Source: Chloroflexota bacterium (GTDB lineage: Bacteria > Chloroflexota > Anaerolineae > Aggregatilineales > Phototrophicaceae). From it: 39,051 bases of DNA. The notes beneath the pieces were generated by a model. The model saw only the letters and a program-made list of their open reading frames with translations. It ran no database searches and was not told the origin of the DNA. A program made the position numbers and the translations under genes. Below are positions 7,812-16,141 of the stretch, in pieces; position 1 is the stretch's first letter, and every line of letters begins with the position of its first letter. Where the stretch lies: positions 1 to 39,051 of the forward strand of contig JAPOWG010000044.1 of the NCBI GenBank assembly GCA_026707745.1. The letters are read 5' to 3'.

Positions 7812-8691
7812 TCCAGCGCGGCTGAGCGCGTCCGAACAGCTGCGCAGGAGCGCAAGGCAGCGCCGCGCCAGGAAGCTGGTAGGGCACGCAATCATTTATG
7901 CCGTCATGATTACTCTGGCTTGCGTCTTTATGCTGCCAATCTTTTGGATGGCATCCACATCGCTCAAGTTGCCGCGCGAACTCATGGCTTGGCCGCCGGA
8001 GTGGATCCCATCCAATCCACAGTGGGGCAACTACGCCGAGGCTTTCGGCAAGTACCCGCTTGCGCGCTATATGTTAAACAGCGCCATTCTGGTCATCGCC
8101 AATATCATCGGGGCGCTCCTGTCGGTGCCGGTTATCGCCTATGGCTTCGCCCGCTTCAACTTTCCCTTCAAAAACGTCCTTTTCATCTTGATGTTGAGCA
8201 TGATGATGGTGCCCGGGCATATCAAACTAATCCCCCTGTACGTACTCTATCTGCGTCTGGGTTTGATCGACACCTATTGGCCGCTGATTTTGCCGGCCTA
8301 TTTTGGCAGTCCCTTCTTCATCTTTTTGATGACCCAATTCATGCGCACGATTCCTCGCGAACTGGACGATGCCGCGCGCATTGACGGCGCCGGCGCCTGG
8401 GGCATCCTCTATCGCATCATCATCCCTCTCTGCCGCCCCGCCTTGACCGTCGTGGTTGTATTCACTTTTTTGTGGACCTGGAACGACTTCCTCGAGCCGA
8501 TCATCTTTTTGCGCGATTACGAATCGTTTCCGATATCAGTAGGGCTGGCCTTCTTCCAGGGGCGCTACAGCATCGAGTGGCACCTGTTCATGGGCGCGAC
8601 GCTCGTATCCATCATCCCGATTCTGGTCGTCTATTTCTTCGCCCAGCGCCATCTCATCGGCGGGCTGGCGGCCATCGGCATCAAGGGCTGA
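7801..8691 (+). CDS. Sugar ABC transporter permease, MalG/UgpE type (importer 1)
   Basis: The 296-aa second permease has six predicted helices, the EAA loop DDAARIDGAGAWGILYRIII and the characteristic MalG-type C-terminus GGLAAIGIKG. The long soluble segment PPEWIPSNPQWGNYAEAF after helix 1 is also typical of this subunit. Its ATG lies inside the end of the preceding permease gene. No ATPase gene follows; instead the next gene converges from the other strand after 10 bp. The transporter therefore needs a shared MsmX-like ATPase encoded elsewhere, a common arrangement for this family. Confidence 0.93.
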   Translation: MRIDPARLSASEQLRRSARQRRARKLVGHAIIYAVMITLACVFMLPIFWMASTSLKLPRELMAWPPEWIPSNPQWGNYAEAFGKYPLARYMLNSAILVIANIIGALLSVPVIAYGFARFNFPFKNVLFILMLSMMMVPGHIKLIPLYVLYLRLGLIDTYWPLILPAYFGSPFFIFLMTQFMRTIPRELDDAARIDGAGAWGILYRIIIPLCRPALTVVVVFTFLWTWNDFLEPIIFLRDYESFPISVGLAFFQGRYSIEWHLFMGATLVSIIPILVVYFFAQRHLIGGLAAIGIKG

Positions 8692-8701
8692 GGCGCGGCC
8701 C

Positions 8702-9925
8702 TCACTTCGCTTTGCGTCTGTGGTAGCTAAGCAGGACGAGCGTGGCGAAGATGCCCGAAGCCGCCCAGAGCAGAAAGGGCGCATTTAGCGCGATCGCGGA
8801 CAAGGCATTGCCGATTGGCGGCATAATGGACCCGCCCAGGTTTTGGAGCACGCCGCCGAAGCCCAAGGCGCTGCCCATAAAAGCAACTTCCAGGCCCTCC
8901 ACCTCGGTGATCGAGGCGCCCATCAAAGCCATGAAACTGTCGAAGCAGCAGCCGGCCATCACCATCGCAAATATCACGAGCCCATAGTCATCGCCGGCGA
9001 AGAACATCAGCAGCGCGCCCAGCGCCATCATCGCCGTGCCGCATGCCATCACCAGTCGCCGGTTGCCCAATCGATCCGATAAATGCGAGATGGGCACCAC
9101 GCCCAGCAAACTAGCCAGGAAGAAAACCGGAATCGCGCTGTCGGCATGGGCTGCCTCCCAACCAATTTCGCGCAGATAGGTCGGCACATAGCCCACCAAA
9201 CTGTTCATCAGCCCCACCACGCCAAAGACCGCCAGCGCGATCGTCCACAGTTCGCGAAAGCGCGTGACATAATGCAAGTTAGAGATGACCTGCCGCATAT
9301 TTAGACCTTTGGTTCTGCGTTTCACGTCGACGGGCGGATGCGCGACCGCCCAAATGAGCGCCAGGACGACCGAACAAAGGCCGAGAAAAATCAGCACCGC
9401 CCGCCACCCGCCGAATAGCGGTGACAGCACCGTCGCGCTAAAACGCGAGCCGAGCATCGCGCCAGTAGCGAAACCCGCGGACATAACGCCCGCGGCGAAA
9501 CCCAACTGCCGCGAAGAAAACCATTCACGATTCAGCTTGATAAAATTCATCGGCAGGATCGGCTGCACCACGCCAAACAAAAACGAAAACAGAAAAAGTG
9601 ACCAAAAATCAACAGCTAAACCGCGCAATGCGCCCGTGATGCCCGTCGCCAGACACAGTGACACCAGCATGCGGCGCGTACCGAAATAGTCGACGAAACT
9701 GCCGCCTAATAAGGACATGAAGATGCCCATCACCGTGCCCACACCCCAAATGGCGCCGATCTGTAGCAGATCCAGATCAAGCGACTCGGCGATCTCGCTG
9801 AACATCGCCGACAAACCGGCTGTGGGGAAACCCATGGCGGTAAAGCCCGAGAGGGTTACCATCACCAGAATCACCCAGCGATAGGACGAATGCTGACGGT
9901 CATTTTGATCTATGAGAGGGGGCAT
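8702..9925 (-). CDS. Major facilitator superfamily transporter (paralogue A)
   Basis: This roughly 407-aa protein has twelve hydrophobic helices in two halves, with the MFS loop motif GGSFVDYFGTRR between helices 2 and 3 and a second version, SHLSDRLGNRR, between helices 8 and 9. It is closely similar along its length to the next gene upstream (10028-11257), for example YRWVILVMVTLSGF and GFAxGVMSAGFATG. The start at 9925 is chosen because it lines up with the paralogue's GTG start; Met codons at 9934 and 9967 are possible and none has a strong ribosome site. The substrate is unknown; an organic anion or sugar acid would be usual for this CynX/NNP-like shape. Confidence 0.88.
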   Translation of the reverse strand: MPPLIDQNDRQHSSYRWVILVMVTLSGFTAMGFPTAGLSAMFSEIAESLDLDLLQIGAIWGVGTVMGIFMSLLGGSFVDYFGTRRMLVSLCLATGITGALRGLAVDFWSLFLFSFLFGVVQPILPMNFIKLNREWFSSRQLGFAAGVMSAGFATGAMLGSRFSATVLSPLFGGWRAVLIFLGLCSVVLALIWAVAHPPVDVKRRTKGLNMRQVISNLHYVTRFRELWTIALAVFGVVGLMNSLVGYVPTYLREIGWEAAHADSAIPVFFLASLLGVVPISHLSDRLGNRRLVMACGTAMMALGALLMFFAGDDYGLVIFAMVMAGCCFDSFMALMGASITEVEGLEVAFMGSALGFGGVLQNLGGSIMPPIGNALSAIALNAPFLLWAASGIFATLVLLSYHRRKAK

Positions 9926-10027
9926 CTGCGGCATTAAGCCTGATGTGCTCGGTCGCAACTGTCTCATGGTATCGCAAAGCGAGGCGATGGCAAGGGACGG
10001 GATGGACTATTGAAATCCCTGCTCGAA

Positions 10028-11257
10028 TTATGGCTGCCGTGGCTTGCGCTTGCGATAGCTGAGCAGGACGAGCGTGGCGAAAAGGCCCGACCCCGCCCAA
10101 AGTAGAAAAGGCGCGTTCAAGCTGATCGTGCTCAGCGTATTGCCCAGCGGCGGCACAAAGGACGAGCCGATATTCTGCAGCATGCCAACGAAACCCAGCG
10201 CACTGCCCATCAACGCCAACTCCAGGCCCTCTACCTCAGTGGTGGACGCTCCCTTCAAGGCCATGAAACTGTCGAAGCAGAAGCCGCCGATCGCCATCGC
10301 CAGCATCACGCCCCAGAAACTGTCGCCGACGAAGTACATCAGCGCGCAGCCAACCGTCATCATCGAGGTGCCAAAAGCCATGACCAACCGCCGATTACCC
10401 AGCCTATCGGATAGGTGCGATATGGGTACGACGCCGATCAAGCTGCAGAAGAAGAATACGGTCATTGCGGTGTCGGCATTGACCGGATGCCAGCCAATTT
10501 CACGCAGGTAAGTGGGCACATAGCCCCCCAAGCCCCGCATTACACCGAGCACGCCAAAGACCGCCATGGCGATCACCCATAATTCGCGGAAGCGGGCAAC
10601 ATAGCGATAATTGCTGATGATCCTCCGAATGTCCGGCCGCTCCCCGCGCCGCCGCTCGACCGGCGGATGCACAATCGCCCAGAGCAACGCGAGCGCTATG
10701 GCGCAGACTCCCAGGAAGATCAGCACCGCCCGCCAGCCGCCAAGCAGCGGCGAAAGCTGGGTCGCGCTCAAACGCGAACCGAGCATCAAGCCGGTGGCGA
10801 AACCGGCCGACATCACACCCGACGCAAATCCCAATTGACCCGAGGGAAACCACTCCCGATTGAGCTTGACGAAATTCATCGGCAATATCGGCTGGACCAT
10901 GCCGAAAAGAAACGAAGAAAAGAAAAGCGACCAAAAATCAAAGGCGAAACCGCGCAGGGCCCCACTGATGCCCGTCGCCAGGCAGAGGAAAACCAGCGTT
11001 CGCCGCGTGCCAAATTGATCGATCAAGGTGCCACCCACCAGGGCCGTGAATATGCCCATCAAGCTGCCGACGCCCCAAATCACGCCAATCTCGACAAGGT
11101 CGAGGTCGAGCGAATCGGCGATCTCGCTAAACAGGGCGGAGATCCCGGTCGTTGGGAAGCCCATGGCAATAAAGCCGGATAGAGTTACCATAACCAGGAT
11201 CACCCAGCGATAGGGCGAATCCTGGCGCTGGCTTTGATCGAGAGGCGTTTTAATCAC
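10028..11257 (-). CDS. Major facilitator superfamily transporter (paralogue B)
   Basis: The 409-aa protein is a twelve-helix MFS permease with GGTLIDQFGTRR and SHLSDRLGNRR at the expected loops. It is a tandem duplicate of the downstream gene. The GTG at 11257 is preferred because GGAG lies six bases before it and the protein then begins close to its conserved YRWVILVMVTLSGF. The frame is open upstream to 11416 but reads as low-quality basic sequence. Only 102 bp separate the two MFS genes, with no clear terminator, so they may be co-transcribed. The M20 amidohydrolase gene diverges from it, which may hint that one substrate is an N-carbamoyl or amide compound. Confidence 0.88.
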   Translation of the reverse strand: MIKTPLDQSQRQDSPYRWVILVMVTLSGFIAMGFPTTGISALFSEIADSLDLDLVEIGVIWGVGSLMGIFTALVGGTLIDQFGTRRTLVFLCLATGISGALRGFAFDFWSLFFSSFLFGMVQPILPMNFVKLNREWFPSGQLGFASGVMSAGFATGLMLGSRLSATQLSPLLGGWRAVLIFLGVCAIALALLWAIVHPPVERRRGERPDIRRIISNYRYVARFRELWVIAMAVFGVLGVMRGLGGYVPTYLREIGWHPVNADTAMTVFFFCSLIGVVPISHLSDRLGNRRLVMAFGTSMMTVGCALMYFVGDSFWGVMLAMAIGGFCFDSFMALKGASTTEVEGLELALMGSALGFVGMLQNIGSSFVPPLGNTLSTISLNAPFLLWAGSGLFATLVLLSYRKRKPRQP

Positions 11258-11595
11258 GACGGCTCCGCGGCGGCGGTCAGTGGATATTGCAAGAATGGTA
11301 ATGGATAGCTGGCTGATAACAAGGGACAGGCGCTCGCCAAGCGCCGCCCTGCACGACAATAAGATCGGCCGCTCCCGCTCCGGCTTATGTGCCTTGAAAT
11401 AGCGCTGTCTATGCAAACCGCGTCGCTCATGCGACGAGAAGGCATATTATTTTGCGTGAGCGCGACAGTACGATCCGCCGGTTACGCGCCGGGCAGCTGT
11501 TAGGATTCCGAAACATAAATGACAATTGGTTGTAGGAAAAGCTTTTGGCTCTATAATTCAGGTTACTTAACTGACGCTTGTGAATGGCATGATTT
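11258..11595. other. Divergent intergenic region between MFS and amidohydrolase genes
   Basis: This 338-bp stretch separates two divergent genes. The right third holds a good plus-strand promoter candidate (11530-11557). A short CGCCGGTTACGCGCCGGGC string near 11475 resembles GTCGGTTACGCGCCGAGCGG at 18875-18900. No RNA gene or conserved ORF is seen. Confidence 0.4.
11530..11557 (+). promoter_or_regulatory. Candidate promoter of the M20 amidohydrolase gene
   Basis: TTGTAG (11530-11535) and a perfect TATAAT (11552-11557) are 16 bp apart, giving a predicted start near 11564 and a leader of about 30 nt. Confidence 0.5.
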
Positions 11596-12840
11596 GTGGT
11601 TTTTGGCTGGTTGAATCTAAAAGTCAACAGTGAGCGGCTGCAAGCGGATTTCGATGCCTTGGCAGAGATCGGCGTGACAATGGGTGGTGGCGTGTCTCGC
11701 CTGGCGCTCTCGAACGAAGACCTGGCAGCGCGTTCATGGTACGCCGACCGGATTGAAGAAGCGGGACTGCAAATCCGCGACGATGAGGCCGGTAATCTGA
11801 GCGGCCTGCTCTGCAGCGAAGATCCGAACGCCAAGACCCTGATGCTCGGCTCGCATTTGGATACCGTGCCTAATGGCGGGCGCTACGACGGCGCGATTGG
11901 CGTATTGATCGCCCTGGAATGTCTGCGGCGCATCAGAGAATCCGGCATCAAGCCCAAATATCACCTGGAAGCGATCAACTTCACCGATGAAGAAGGCACC
12001 TGGCATTCGCTCTTCGGCAGCAATGCCATCATCGGCAATCTGTCGGCCGATGATCTCAACGACTCATTGCAAGCCAACGGCGCCTTCCGGGCGGCGCTCT
12101 ATCGCGCGGGCATCCGCCCGGACGAGATCCAACGCGCCCAGCGCAATCCGGACGATATCCTGGGCTACCTCGAAGTGCATATCGAGCAGAGCAACAGCCT
12201 GCACGAACAGGGCGCCGAACTAGGGATTGTGGACAGGATCGTCGGGCGCAGCACCTATAACGTGACCTTCTACGGTGAGGCGGCCCATGCCGGCACCACC
12301 ACAGCGGAAGAACGCCGCGATGCCTTGCAAGGGGCAGCGGCGTTCATTATTTTGGCGCATAAGTTGATCACCGAGGAGTATCCCGAAGGCGTGATCAATT
12401 GCGGGCATGTCAGTGTCAAGCCGGATACTTTTAACGTAGTGCCGGCGGAAGCCTCCTTGCGCGTCGAGTTCCGCCACCCTGATACGACCATGTTGACCGA
12501 GATGGAAGCGCGCTTGATCCGCCTGACGCAGGACTGCGCCAAGAGTTATCGTTTGTCGGTGGGGGTCGACCGGGTCCTGCGCCGCGAAGCCGAGCAGATG
12601 TCAACGAATCTGGTACATCATTTCGAGCAAGCCTGCCGCCTGGAAAAAGTTAGTTACATGACCATCGCCAGTTATAGCGGGCACAATGCGCAGATCATGA
12701 ACCAGATGGTTCCGGCCGGCATGATCTTCTTGCCCTCGGTCGATGGCATCAGTCATAATCCCAAAGAATTCACTGAGTGGCGCCATGTCGAGGTCGGCGC
12801 CAATGTGCTCTTGCGCACCATCTTGCAATTGGCAGTATGA
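11596..12840 (+). CDS. M20 family amidohydrolase (N-carbamoyl-L-amino acid hydrolase / allantoate amidohydrolase type)
   Basis: The protein of about 414 aa belongs to the hydantoinase/carbamoylase branch of M20 metalloenzymes, which remove the carbamoyl group from N-carbamoyl amino acids or ureidoglycolate-like compounds using two metal ions. Metal and catalytic sites are visible: GSHLDTVPNGGRYDG (His87, Asp89, Asp98), FTDEEGT with the Glu pair at 132-133, EVHIEQ, the dimerisation-domain GEAAHAGTT and the late SYSGHNAQIM and GISHNPKEFT. Length is usual for the family. The start is uncertain: GTG 11596 and TTG 11611 are both possible, neither with a strong ribosome site, and the family begins near VNSERL. 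Which N-carbamoyl substrate it uses cannot be decided. Confidence 0.9.
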   Translation: MVFGWLNLKVNSERLQADFDALAEIGVTMGGGVSRLALSNEDLAARSWYADRIEEAGLQIRDDEAGNLSGLLCSEDPNAKTLMLGSHLDTVPNGGRYDGAIGVLIALECLRRIRESGIKPKYHLEAINFTDEEGTWHSLFGSNAIIGNLSADDLNDSLQANGAFRAALYRAGIRPDEIQRAQRNPDDILGYLEVHIEQSNSLHEQGAELGIVDRIVGRSTYNVTFYGEAAHAGTTTAEERRDALQGAAAFIILAHKLITEEYPEGVINCGHVSVKPDTFNVVPAEASLRVEFRHPDTTMLTEMEARLIRLTQDCAKSYRLSVGVDRVLRREAEQMSTNLVHHFEQACRLEKVSYMTIASYSGHNAQIMNQMVPAGMIFLPSVDGISHNPKEFTEWRHVEVGANVLLRTILQLAV

Positions 12841-13000
12841 CCCCAACGCCCTGACCCTACAAGGTCCATCGCGAAAATTGCAGGGCTTCTCCGGTACTTC
12901 AAATCATATGTAGAGATGACTGGAAGAGTACTGAAACAATACAAGACAAGGGGCAATCCTTGCGAAATTCAACAGATTACTAGGAATTCCACCAACTCTA

Positions 13001-13083
13001 GCTCCCCCTCTCCCCTTGTGGGATTTCCGCCCCCCGCTTAGCGGGGGGACCGAGGGGGGCAAGGGGTCGGGGGATGAGGGGTT
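13001..13083 (+). repeat. Dispersed GC-rich palindromic repeat (full copy)
   Basis: About 80 bp from GCTCCCCCTC to GGATGAGGGG. The centre is CCCCCCGC-TTA-GCGGGGGG, an 8-bp perfect stem with a 3-nt loop, and outer CCCCTC/GAGGGG blocks can pair around it. It is nearly identical to the reverse complement of 38221-38300 and partly repeated at 13858-13900. Confidence 0.8.
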
Positions 13084-13121
13084 AGAAGTGAACGCCAAGC
13101 CACAATTGCCGAACAAGACTT

Positions 13122-13146
13122 GTAGGGGCGACTTATCAAGTCGTCC
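13122..13146 (+). repeat. Single GTAGGGGCG hairpin
   Basis: GTAGGGGCGACTT, loop ATC, AAGTCGTCC: a 9-bp stem with one G-T pair. It is one half of the roughly 70-bp element described at 14001-14070, located 31 bp before the molybdoenzyme start. Confidence 0.65.
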
Positions 13147-13177
13147 GCAAACACGATCAAACGGATATTAGGTGAAC

Positions 13178-13804
13178 ATGAAACACCTCACACGGCGCGA
13201 AAAAGAAAGAGACATGCGGGCCGCGGGACGGCTGCCCAACGGGCAATCGCTGACGGAGAAGTTCCCGGTGCTGACCTACGGACCGACGCCCAAATTCGAT
13301 CCCGAAAGCTGGGACTTGCGCGTCTTCGGTGAGGTCGCAGCGGAAAAACGCTGGACCTGGGAGGAATTCCTGCAACTGCCGACCGGCCAGATGACCGTGG
13401 ACATCCACTGCGTCACCCGCTGGAGCAAGTTCGATACCAGCTGGGAAGGCGTGATGTTCAAAGACTTCCTGCGCCAACTGGACTTGAAGCCGACGGCGCG
13501 CTTCGTCATCGCCCACTGCGAATACGGCTATACCACCAATCTGCCGCTCGACATCATGGACGATGACGATGTCATGCTGGCTTACAAGTACGAGGGACGC
13601 TTTCTGCACGAACCCGAGCTGATGGAACACGGCGGTCCCTTGCGCACAGTAGTGCCCAAGCGCTATTTCTGGAAGAGCGCCAAGTTCCTGCGCGCCCTCG
13701 AATTCAGCCCCGTTGACAAACCCGGCTTCTGGGAGCAGGGTGGGTATCACAACGACGGCGACTTCTGGAAAGAAGAGCGCTTCCAGCGGCGTGGCTTCTT
13801 CTAA
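13178..13804 (+). CDS. Sulfite oxidase-like molybdopterin oxidoreductase (YuiH type, cytosolic)
   Basis: This 208-aa protein matches the oxidoreductase molybdopterin-binding domain (PF00174). It has the Mo-coordinating Cys78 in [18 protein letters not shown], a cofactor-binding [10 protein letters not shown] and the late [20 protein letters not shown]. There is no Tat or Sec signal, so unlike MsrP or SorA it should act in the cytosol; small signal-less proteins of this kind are common and their substrates mostly unknown. The ATG at 13178 follows AGGTGA; a GTG two codons earlier overlaps it. Its last 22 codons plus stop are present again at 13902-13968, differing only at two synonymous positions. 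Confidence 0.9.
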   Translation: MKHLTRREKERDMRAAGRLPNGQSLTEKFPVLTYGPTPKFDPESWDLRVFGEVAAEKRWTWEEFLQLPTGQMTVDIHCVTRWSKFDTSWEGVMFKDFLRQLDLKPTARFVIAHCEYGYTTNLPLDIMDDDDVMLAYKYEGRFLHEPELMEHGGPLRTVVPKRYFWKSAKFLRALEFSPVDKPGFWEQGGYHNDGDFWKEERFQRRGFF

Positions 13805-13857
13805 AGCTGAAAACAACCCCGCGACCAAATTCCGCCCGGTCGACTAGCCCGGGTTTT

Positions 13858-13900
13858 GGGATTTCCGCCCCCCGTTTAGCGGGGGGACCGAGGGGGGACC
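13858..13900 (+). repeat. Dispersed GC-rich palindromic repeat (core copy)
   Basis: GGGATTTCCGCCCCCCG-TTTA-CGGGGGGACCGAGGGGGG matches the middle of the copy at 13001-13083. It sits exactly between the two copies of the molybdoenzyme's 3' end, so it probably took part in the rearrangement. Confidence 0.75.
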
Positions 13901-13901
13901 A

Positions 13902-13968
13902 GGTGGGTATCACAACGACGGCGACTTCTGGAAAGAAGAACGCTTCCAGCGCCGTGGCTTCTTCTAAA
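13902..13968 (+). pseudogene. Duplicated 3' end of the sulfite oxidase-like gene
   Basis: These 67 bp repeat 13739-13805 with two mismatches, GAG to GAA and CGG to CGC, both silent in the gene's frame; they encode the same [21 protein letters not shown] ending and the stop codon. There is no start codon or upstream part, so it is a fragment and not a gene. Silent-only differences suggest that each copy was once under coding selection, for example after recombination between diverged alleles. Confidence 0.85.
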
Positions 13969-14000
13969 CAGGTAAGTCATGCAAATTCCGGCGTCGAACT

Positions 14001-14070
14001 GTAGGGGCGAGCCTTGGCTCGCCCACTGTTCTGGTTAGGTTTTGCGGGCGACCCGGCGGGTCGCCCCTAC
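14001..14070 (+). repeat. 70-bp bipartite MITE-like element, copy 1
   Basis: The ends are GTAGGGGCGA and TCGCCCCTAC (10-bp perfect terminal inverted repeats). Inside are two hairpins, GGGCGAGCC/GGCTCGCCC and GGGCGACCC/GGGTCGCCC, joined by a 21-bp spacer. Copies at 22504-22573 and 36107-36177 have the same size and plan but different stem sequences. Confidence 0.8.
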
Positions 14071-14207
14071 CGCCGACTATTATTTTGGAGTTGCATGACT
14101 CTGCTAGTCCTACTCAGAACACCAAGAACTTCGAAATCGCAACCTATGCATTCGCGTAGATCGGGCGACCCGAATCGCTATGCCATTTTCGCCACCGTCG
14201 ATTCCAT

Positions 14208-14344
14208 GTAGGGGCGACCGGCGGTCTGTGTCGAAGGGCTGTGTCCACGCGCCCTACGCGACCTATCAGGTCGCCCGCTCTGCAAAATCCCAACCCGGTA
14301 GGGGCGACCGGCGGTCTGTGTCTACGCGACCCGGCGGGTCGCCC
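14208..14344 (+). repeat. Degenerate tandem copies of the GTAGGGGCG element
   Basis: GTAGGGGCGACCGGCGGTCTG occurs at 14208 and again at 14298. The first is followed by a hairpin GCGACC-TATCA-GGTCGC and the second by GCGACCCGGCGGGTCGC. They look like damaged or nested insertions of the same family. Confidence 0.65.
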
Positions 14345-14594
14345 AAAATCGCCGCAACATGTATAGGTGTTGTGGCGATTTTACGCCCAAACGGTATTCC
14401 CACGTCTTCTACGTCAATATCTTCGCGCCTTTGTGGTGAAAACACCCTCGGTGTACTCGGTGGTAAAATCAGTTTTTCCACTACAGCGGCTGATTCCATC
14501 CGCGCCCTCCACGCCTCTATTCTCAGATTCCCTCTATGTCTCCGTACTTCAGTAGGACCAACTAAGTTATGAAACTTCAAAATAATAGTCGTCG

Positions 14595-14619
14595 GTAGGG
14601 GCGTTTCGCTGAAACGCCC
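14595..14619 (+). repeat. Single GTAGGGGCG hairpin (GTTTC arm)
   Basis: GTAGGGGCGTTTC, loop GCT, GAAACGCCC. The arm is identical to the left half of the element at 36107-36177, showing that halves exist alone. Confidence 0.65.
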
Positions 14620-14829
14620 GCAAAACATGCTCCTCCCTTGGTTTTTCTCTGCGAGCTCTGTGTCCTCTGTGTTCAGGTTTTCTTGCATGACCTACTTGCA
14701 CTGACTTCTGCGATCAAAGGAACACCTTCGATCCCCCAACAATTTTCCCAAAACGCGACTATTTAGTCGCCACTTCATATCCCGACTCTGCTACACTGCC
14801 TTCACTGAATACCTATCACTGGAAGACGC

Positions 14830-15459
14830 ATGCCATCTAAATACACCGACGCGCAAAAACAAGAAGCCCTGGGAATGATCAAACTCGGGGACAGTATCAG
14901 CTTTGTTCACTTCAGCACAGGCATTCCCGAACGTACACTGAGAAGCTGGCGCAATGAACTGCGCCAGCAGGCAAATTGCCAAACTGCCGAAAAAACATTT
15001 TCCGCGGCGGCATGCCGGCAATCTGGCGCGGGCGCGCCCACGCAAGACCAGCCCGGCAACCAGGACGAGCATGAAGAAAACGACGACTACGACGACTTCG
15101 TTTACATCCGCGAACAACTCATGAAACACGCCCGACAAATAGCTGCCGACCTCCAACCGGACGAACTGGATAGCAGCCGCCGCATCCTGGCGCTTAGTCG
15201 TATCCTGGACCGTATCCAATGGCTCGACGAAGTCCTGCCCGGCCGGATACCCCAACAGACGATCCGCGTCGAACACTACTACGACGGTGAAGTCCAGGAA
15301 CACCCGCCTTGGCACGGCATCTCCCAAACCGAAGTGGGGAAATACCTTACATCCCCCGAATATCTCTTGGCTGCGGCGGGCGAAAATACCCTGCTTCCAT
15401 CAACGAATGATGACATCCCCAACGCGCCTGCAATCATCCGGGATAAGGAATCCCCATGA
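14830..15459 (+). CDS. HTH-domain protein of unknown function
   Basis: The 209-aa protein has an N-terminal helix-turn-helix of transposase or terminase-small-subunit type (YTDAQKQEALGMIKLG, then FSTGIPERTLRSWRNEL, about residues 5-45). An acidic, probably disordered linker (residues 55-90) follows, then a helical C-terminal part with LQPDELDSSRRILALSRILD. The ribosome site GGAAG precedes the ATG. It does not match a complete transposase, and no catalytic partner is adjacent. Its position next to a repeat-rich tract could mean a relic of a mobile element or a domesticated DNA-binding protein; I cannot name the family. Confidence 0.65.
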   Translation: MPSKYTDAQKQEALGMIKLGDSISFVHFSTGIPERTLRSWRNELRQQANCQTAEKTFSAAACRQSGAGAPTQDQPGNQDEHEENDDYDDFVYIREQLMKHARQIAADLQPDELDSSRRILALSRILDRIQWLDEVLPGRIPQQTIRVEHYYDGEVQEHPPWHGISQTEVGKYLTSPEYLLAAAGENTLLPSTNDDIPNAPAIIRDKESP

Positions 15460-15538
15460 ATGCTATAACAAATCGCTCGCTGCCCTCGGTGCTTAATATC
15501 CCTGTGGTAAAATCCCAGGCCAACGAAAGGAGCCACCC

Positions 15539-16000
15539 ATGAACAACAAGCCCAACTGGCGCGACGACGGCGTCCGCATCGTCCGGGGCGACGAACTCGA
15601 TACCAATACGCCGCAGAGCCCCGGCATGACACGCGCCGCCGCAATCAACCAAGCCAAAGCCGGCGCCGAGAAACTCTGGGCCGGTACCGTCCATATCGAA
15701 CCCGACGCCAAAACCGGCGCCCACCACCATGGCGAATTGGAAAGCGTTATCTACGTCGTCAGCGGACGCGCGCGCATGCGCTGGGGAGACAAGCTCGAAT
15801 ACGTCGCCGAAGCCGACGCCGGCGATTTCATCTACGTGCCGCCTTATGTGCCCCACCAGGAAATCAACGCGGATCCGAACGAGCCGCTTATGTGCGTCCT
15901 CGTCCGCAGCGATCAGGAAGCCATCGTCGTCAACCTGGATATCGAAGCGACCGAGACCTCGGAAACCACCTGGATCGGTCCCAATCATCCGAATCCATAG
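15539..16000 (+). CDS. Cupin-domain protein
   Basis: This 153-aa protein has a single cupin barrel. Cupin motif 1 is GAHHHGELESVIYVVSGRARM (about residues 60-81), with three His and a Glu as likely metal ligands. Motif 2 is GDFIYVPPYVPHQEIN, with the fourth-ligand His. AAAGGAG lies seven bases before the ATG. Such small cupins act as sugar or sugar-acid isomerases, dioxygenases or ligand sensors. It lies next to a minus-strand sugar-catabolic operon but is transcribed toward it, so a shared role is only possible. Confidence 0.88.
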   Translation: MNNKPNWRDDGVRIVRGDELDTNTPQSPGMTRAAAINQAKAGAEKLWAGTVHIEPDAKTGAHHHGELESVIYVVSGRARMRWGDKLEYVAEADAGDFIYVPPYVPHQEINADPNEPLMCVLVRSDQEAIVVNLDIEATETSETTWIGPNHPNP

Positions 16001-16102
16001 ACCAGTAACCGACAACAATCAATGCGTCAAAAGAAATGCCGAGACAGGCATTCGCTCGCCATGTCGAGATCTACAGTTTTCTTGGGATTGGCGAATACGA
16101 GT

Positions 16103-16133
16103 CACCCCTCCCCAAAGCATTGGGGTGGGGGTG
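16103..16133. terminator. GC-rich hairpin between convergent genes
   Basis: CACCCCTCCCC (16103-16113) faces GGGGTGGGGGTG (16122-16133) with an AAAGCATT loop. It sits between the convergent cupin and TIM-barrel genes and could end transcription from either side, though without a T-tract. Confidence 0.35.
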
Positions 16134-16141
16134 GCTTGCCC

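Larger units (their letters stand above)
12841..13177. other. Intergenic region carrying two dispersed repeats
   Basis: This 337-bp gap holds a full copy of the GC-rich palindrome (13001-13083) and one hairpin of the GTAGGGGCG family (13122-13146). Nothing gene-like is seen. Confidence 0.6.
13969..14829. other. Repeat-rich gene-free region
   Basis: About 860 bp without a credible gene. It holds one complete 70-bp bipartite element (14001-14070), degenerate or rearranged pieces at 14208-14276 and 14298-14344, a single hairpin at 14595-14619, and eroded CTCTGTGTCCTCTGTGT and CTCGGTGGTAAAATC strings near 14425-14480 and 14640-14690. All six frames are short or read through repeats. Confidence 0.6.

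Noticed and set aside
14208..14344. Possible CRISPR-like array
   Set aside because: Two copies of a 21-bp string 90 bp apart are pieces of the palindromic element; there is no regular repeat-spacer pattern and no cas gene nearby.
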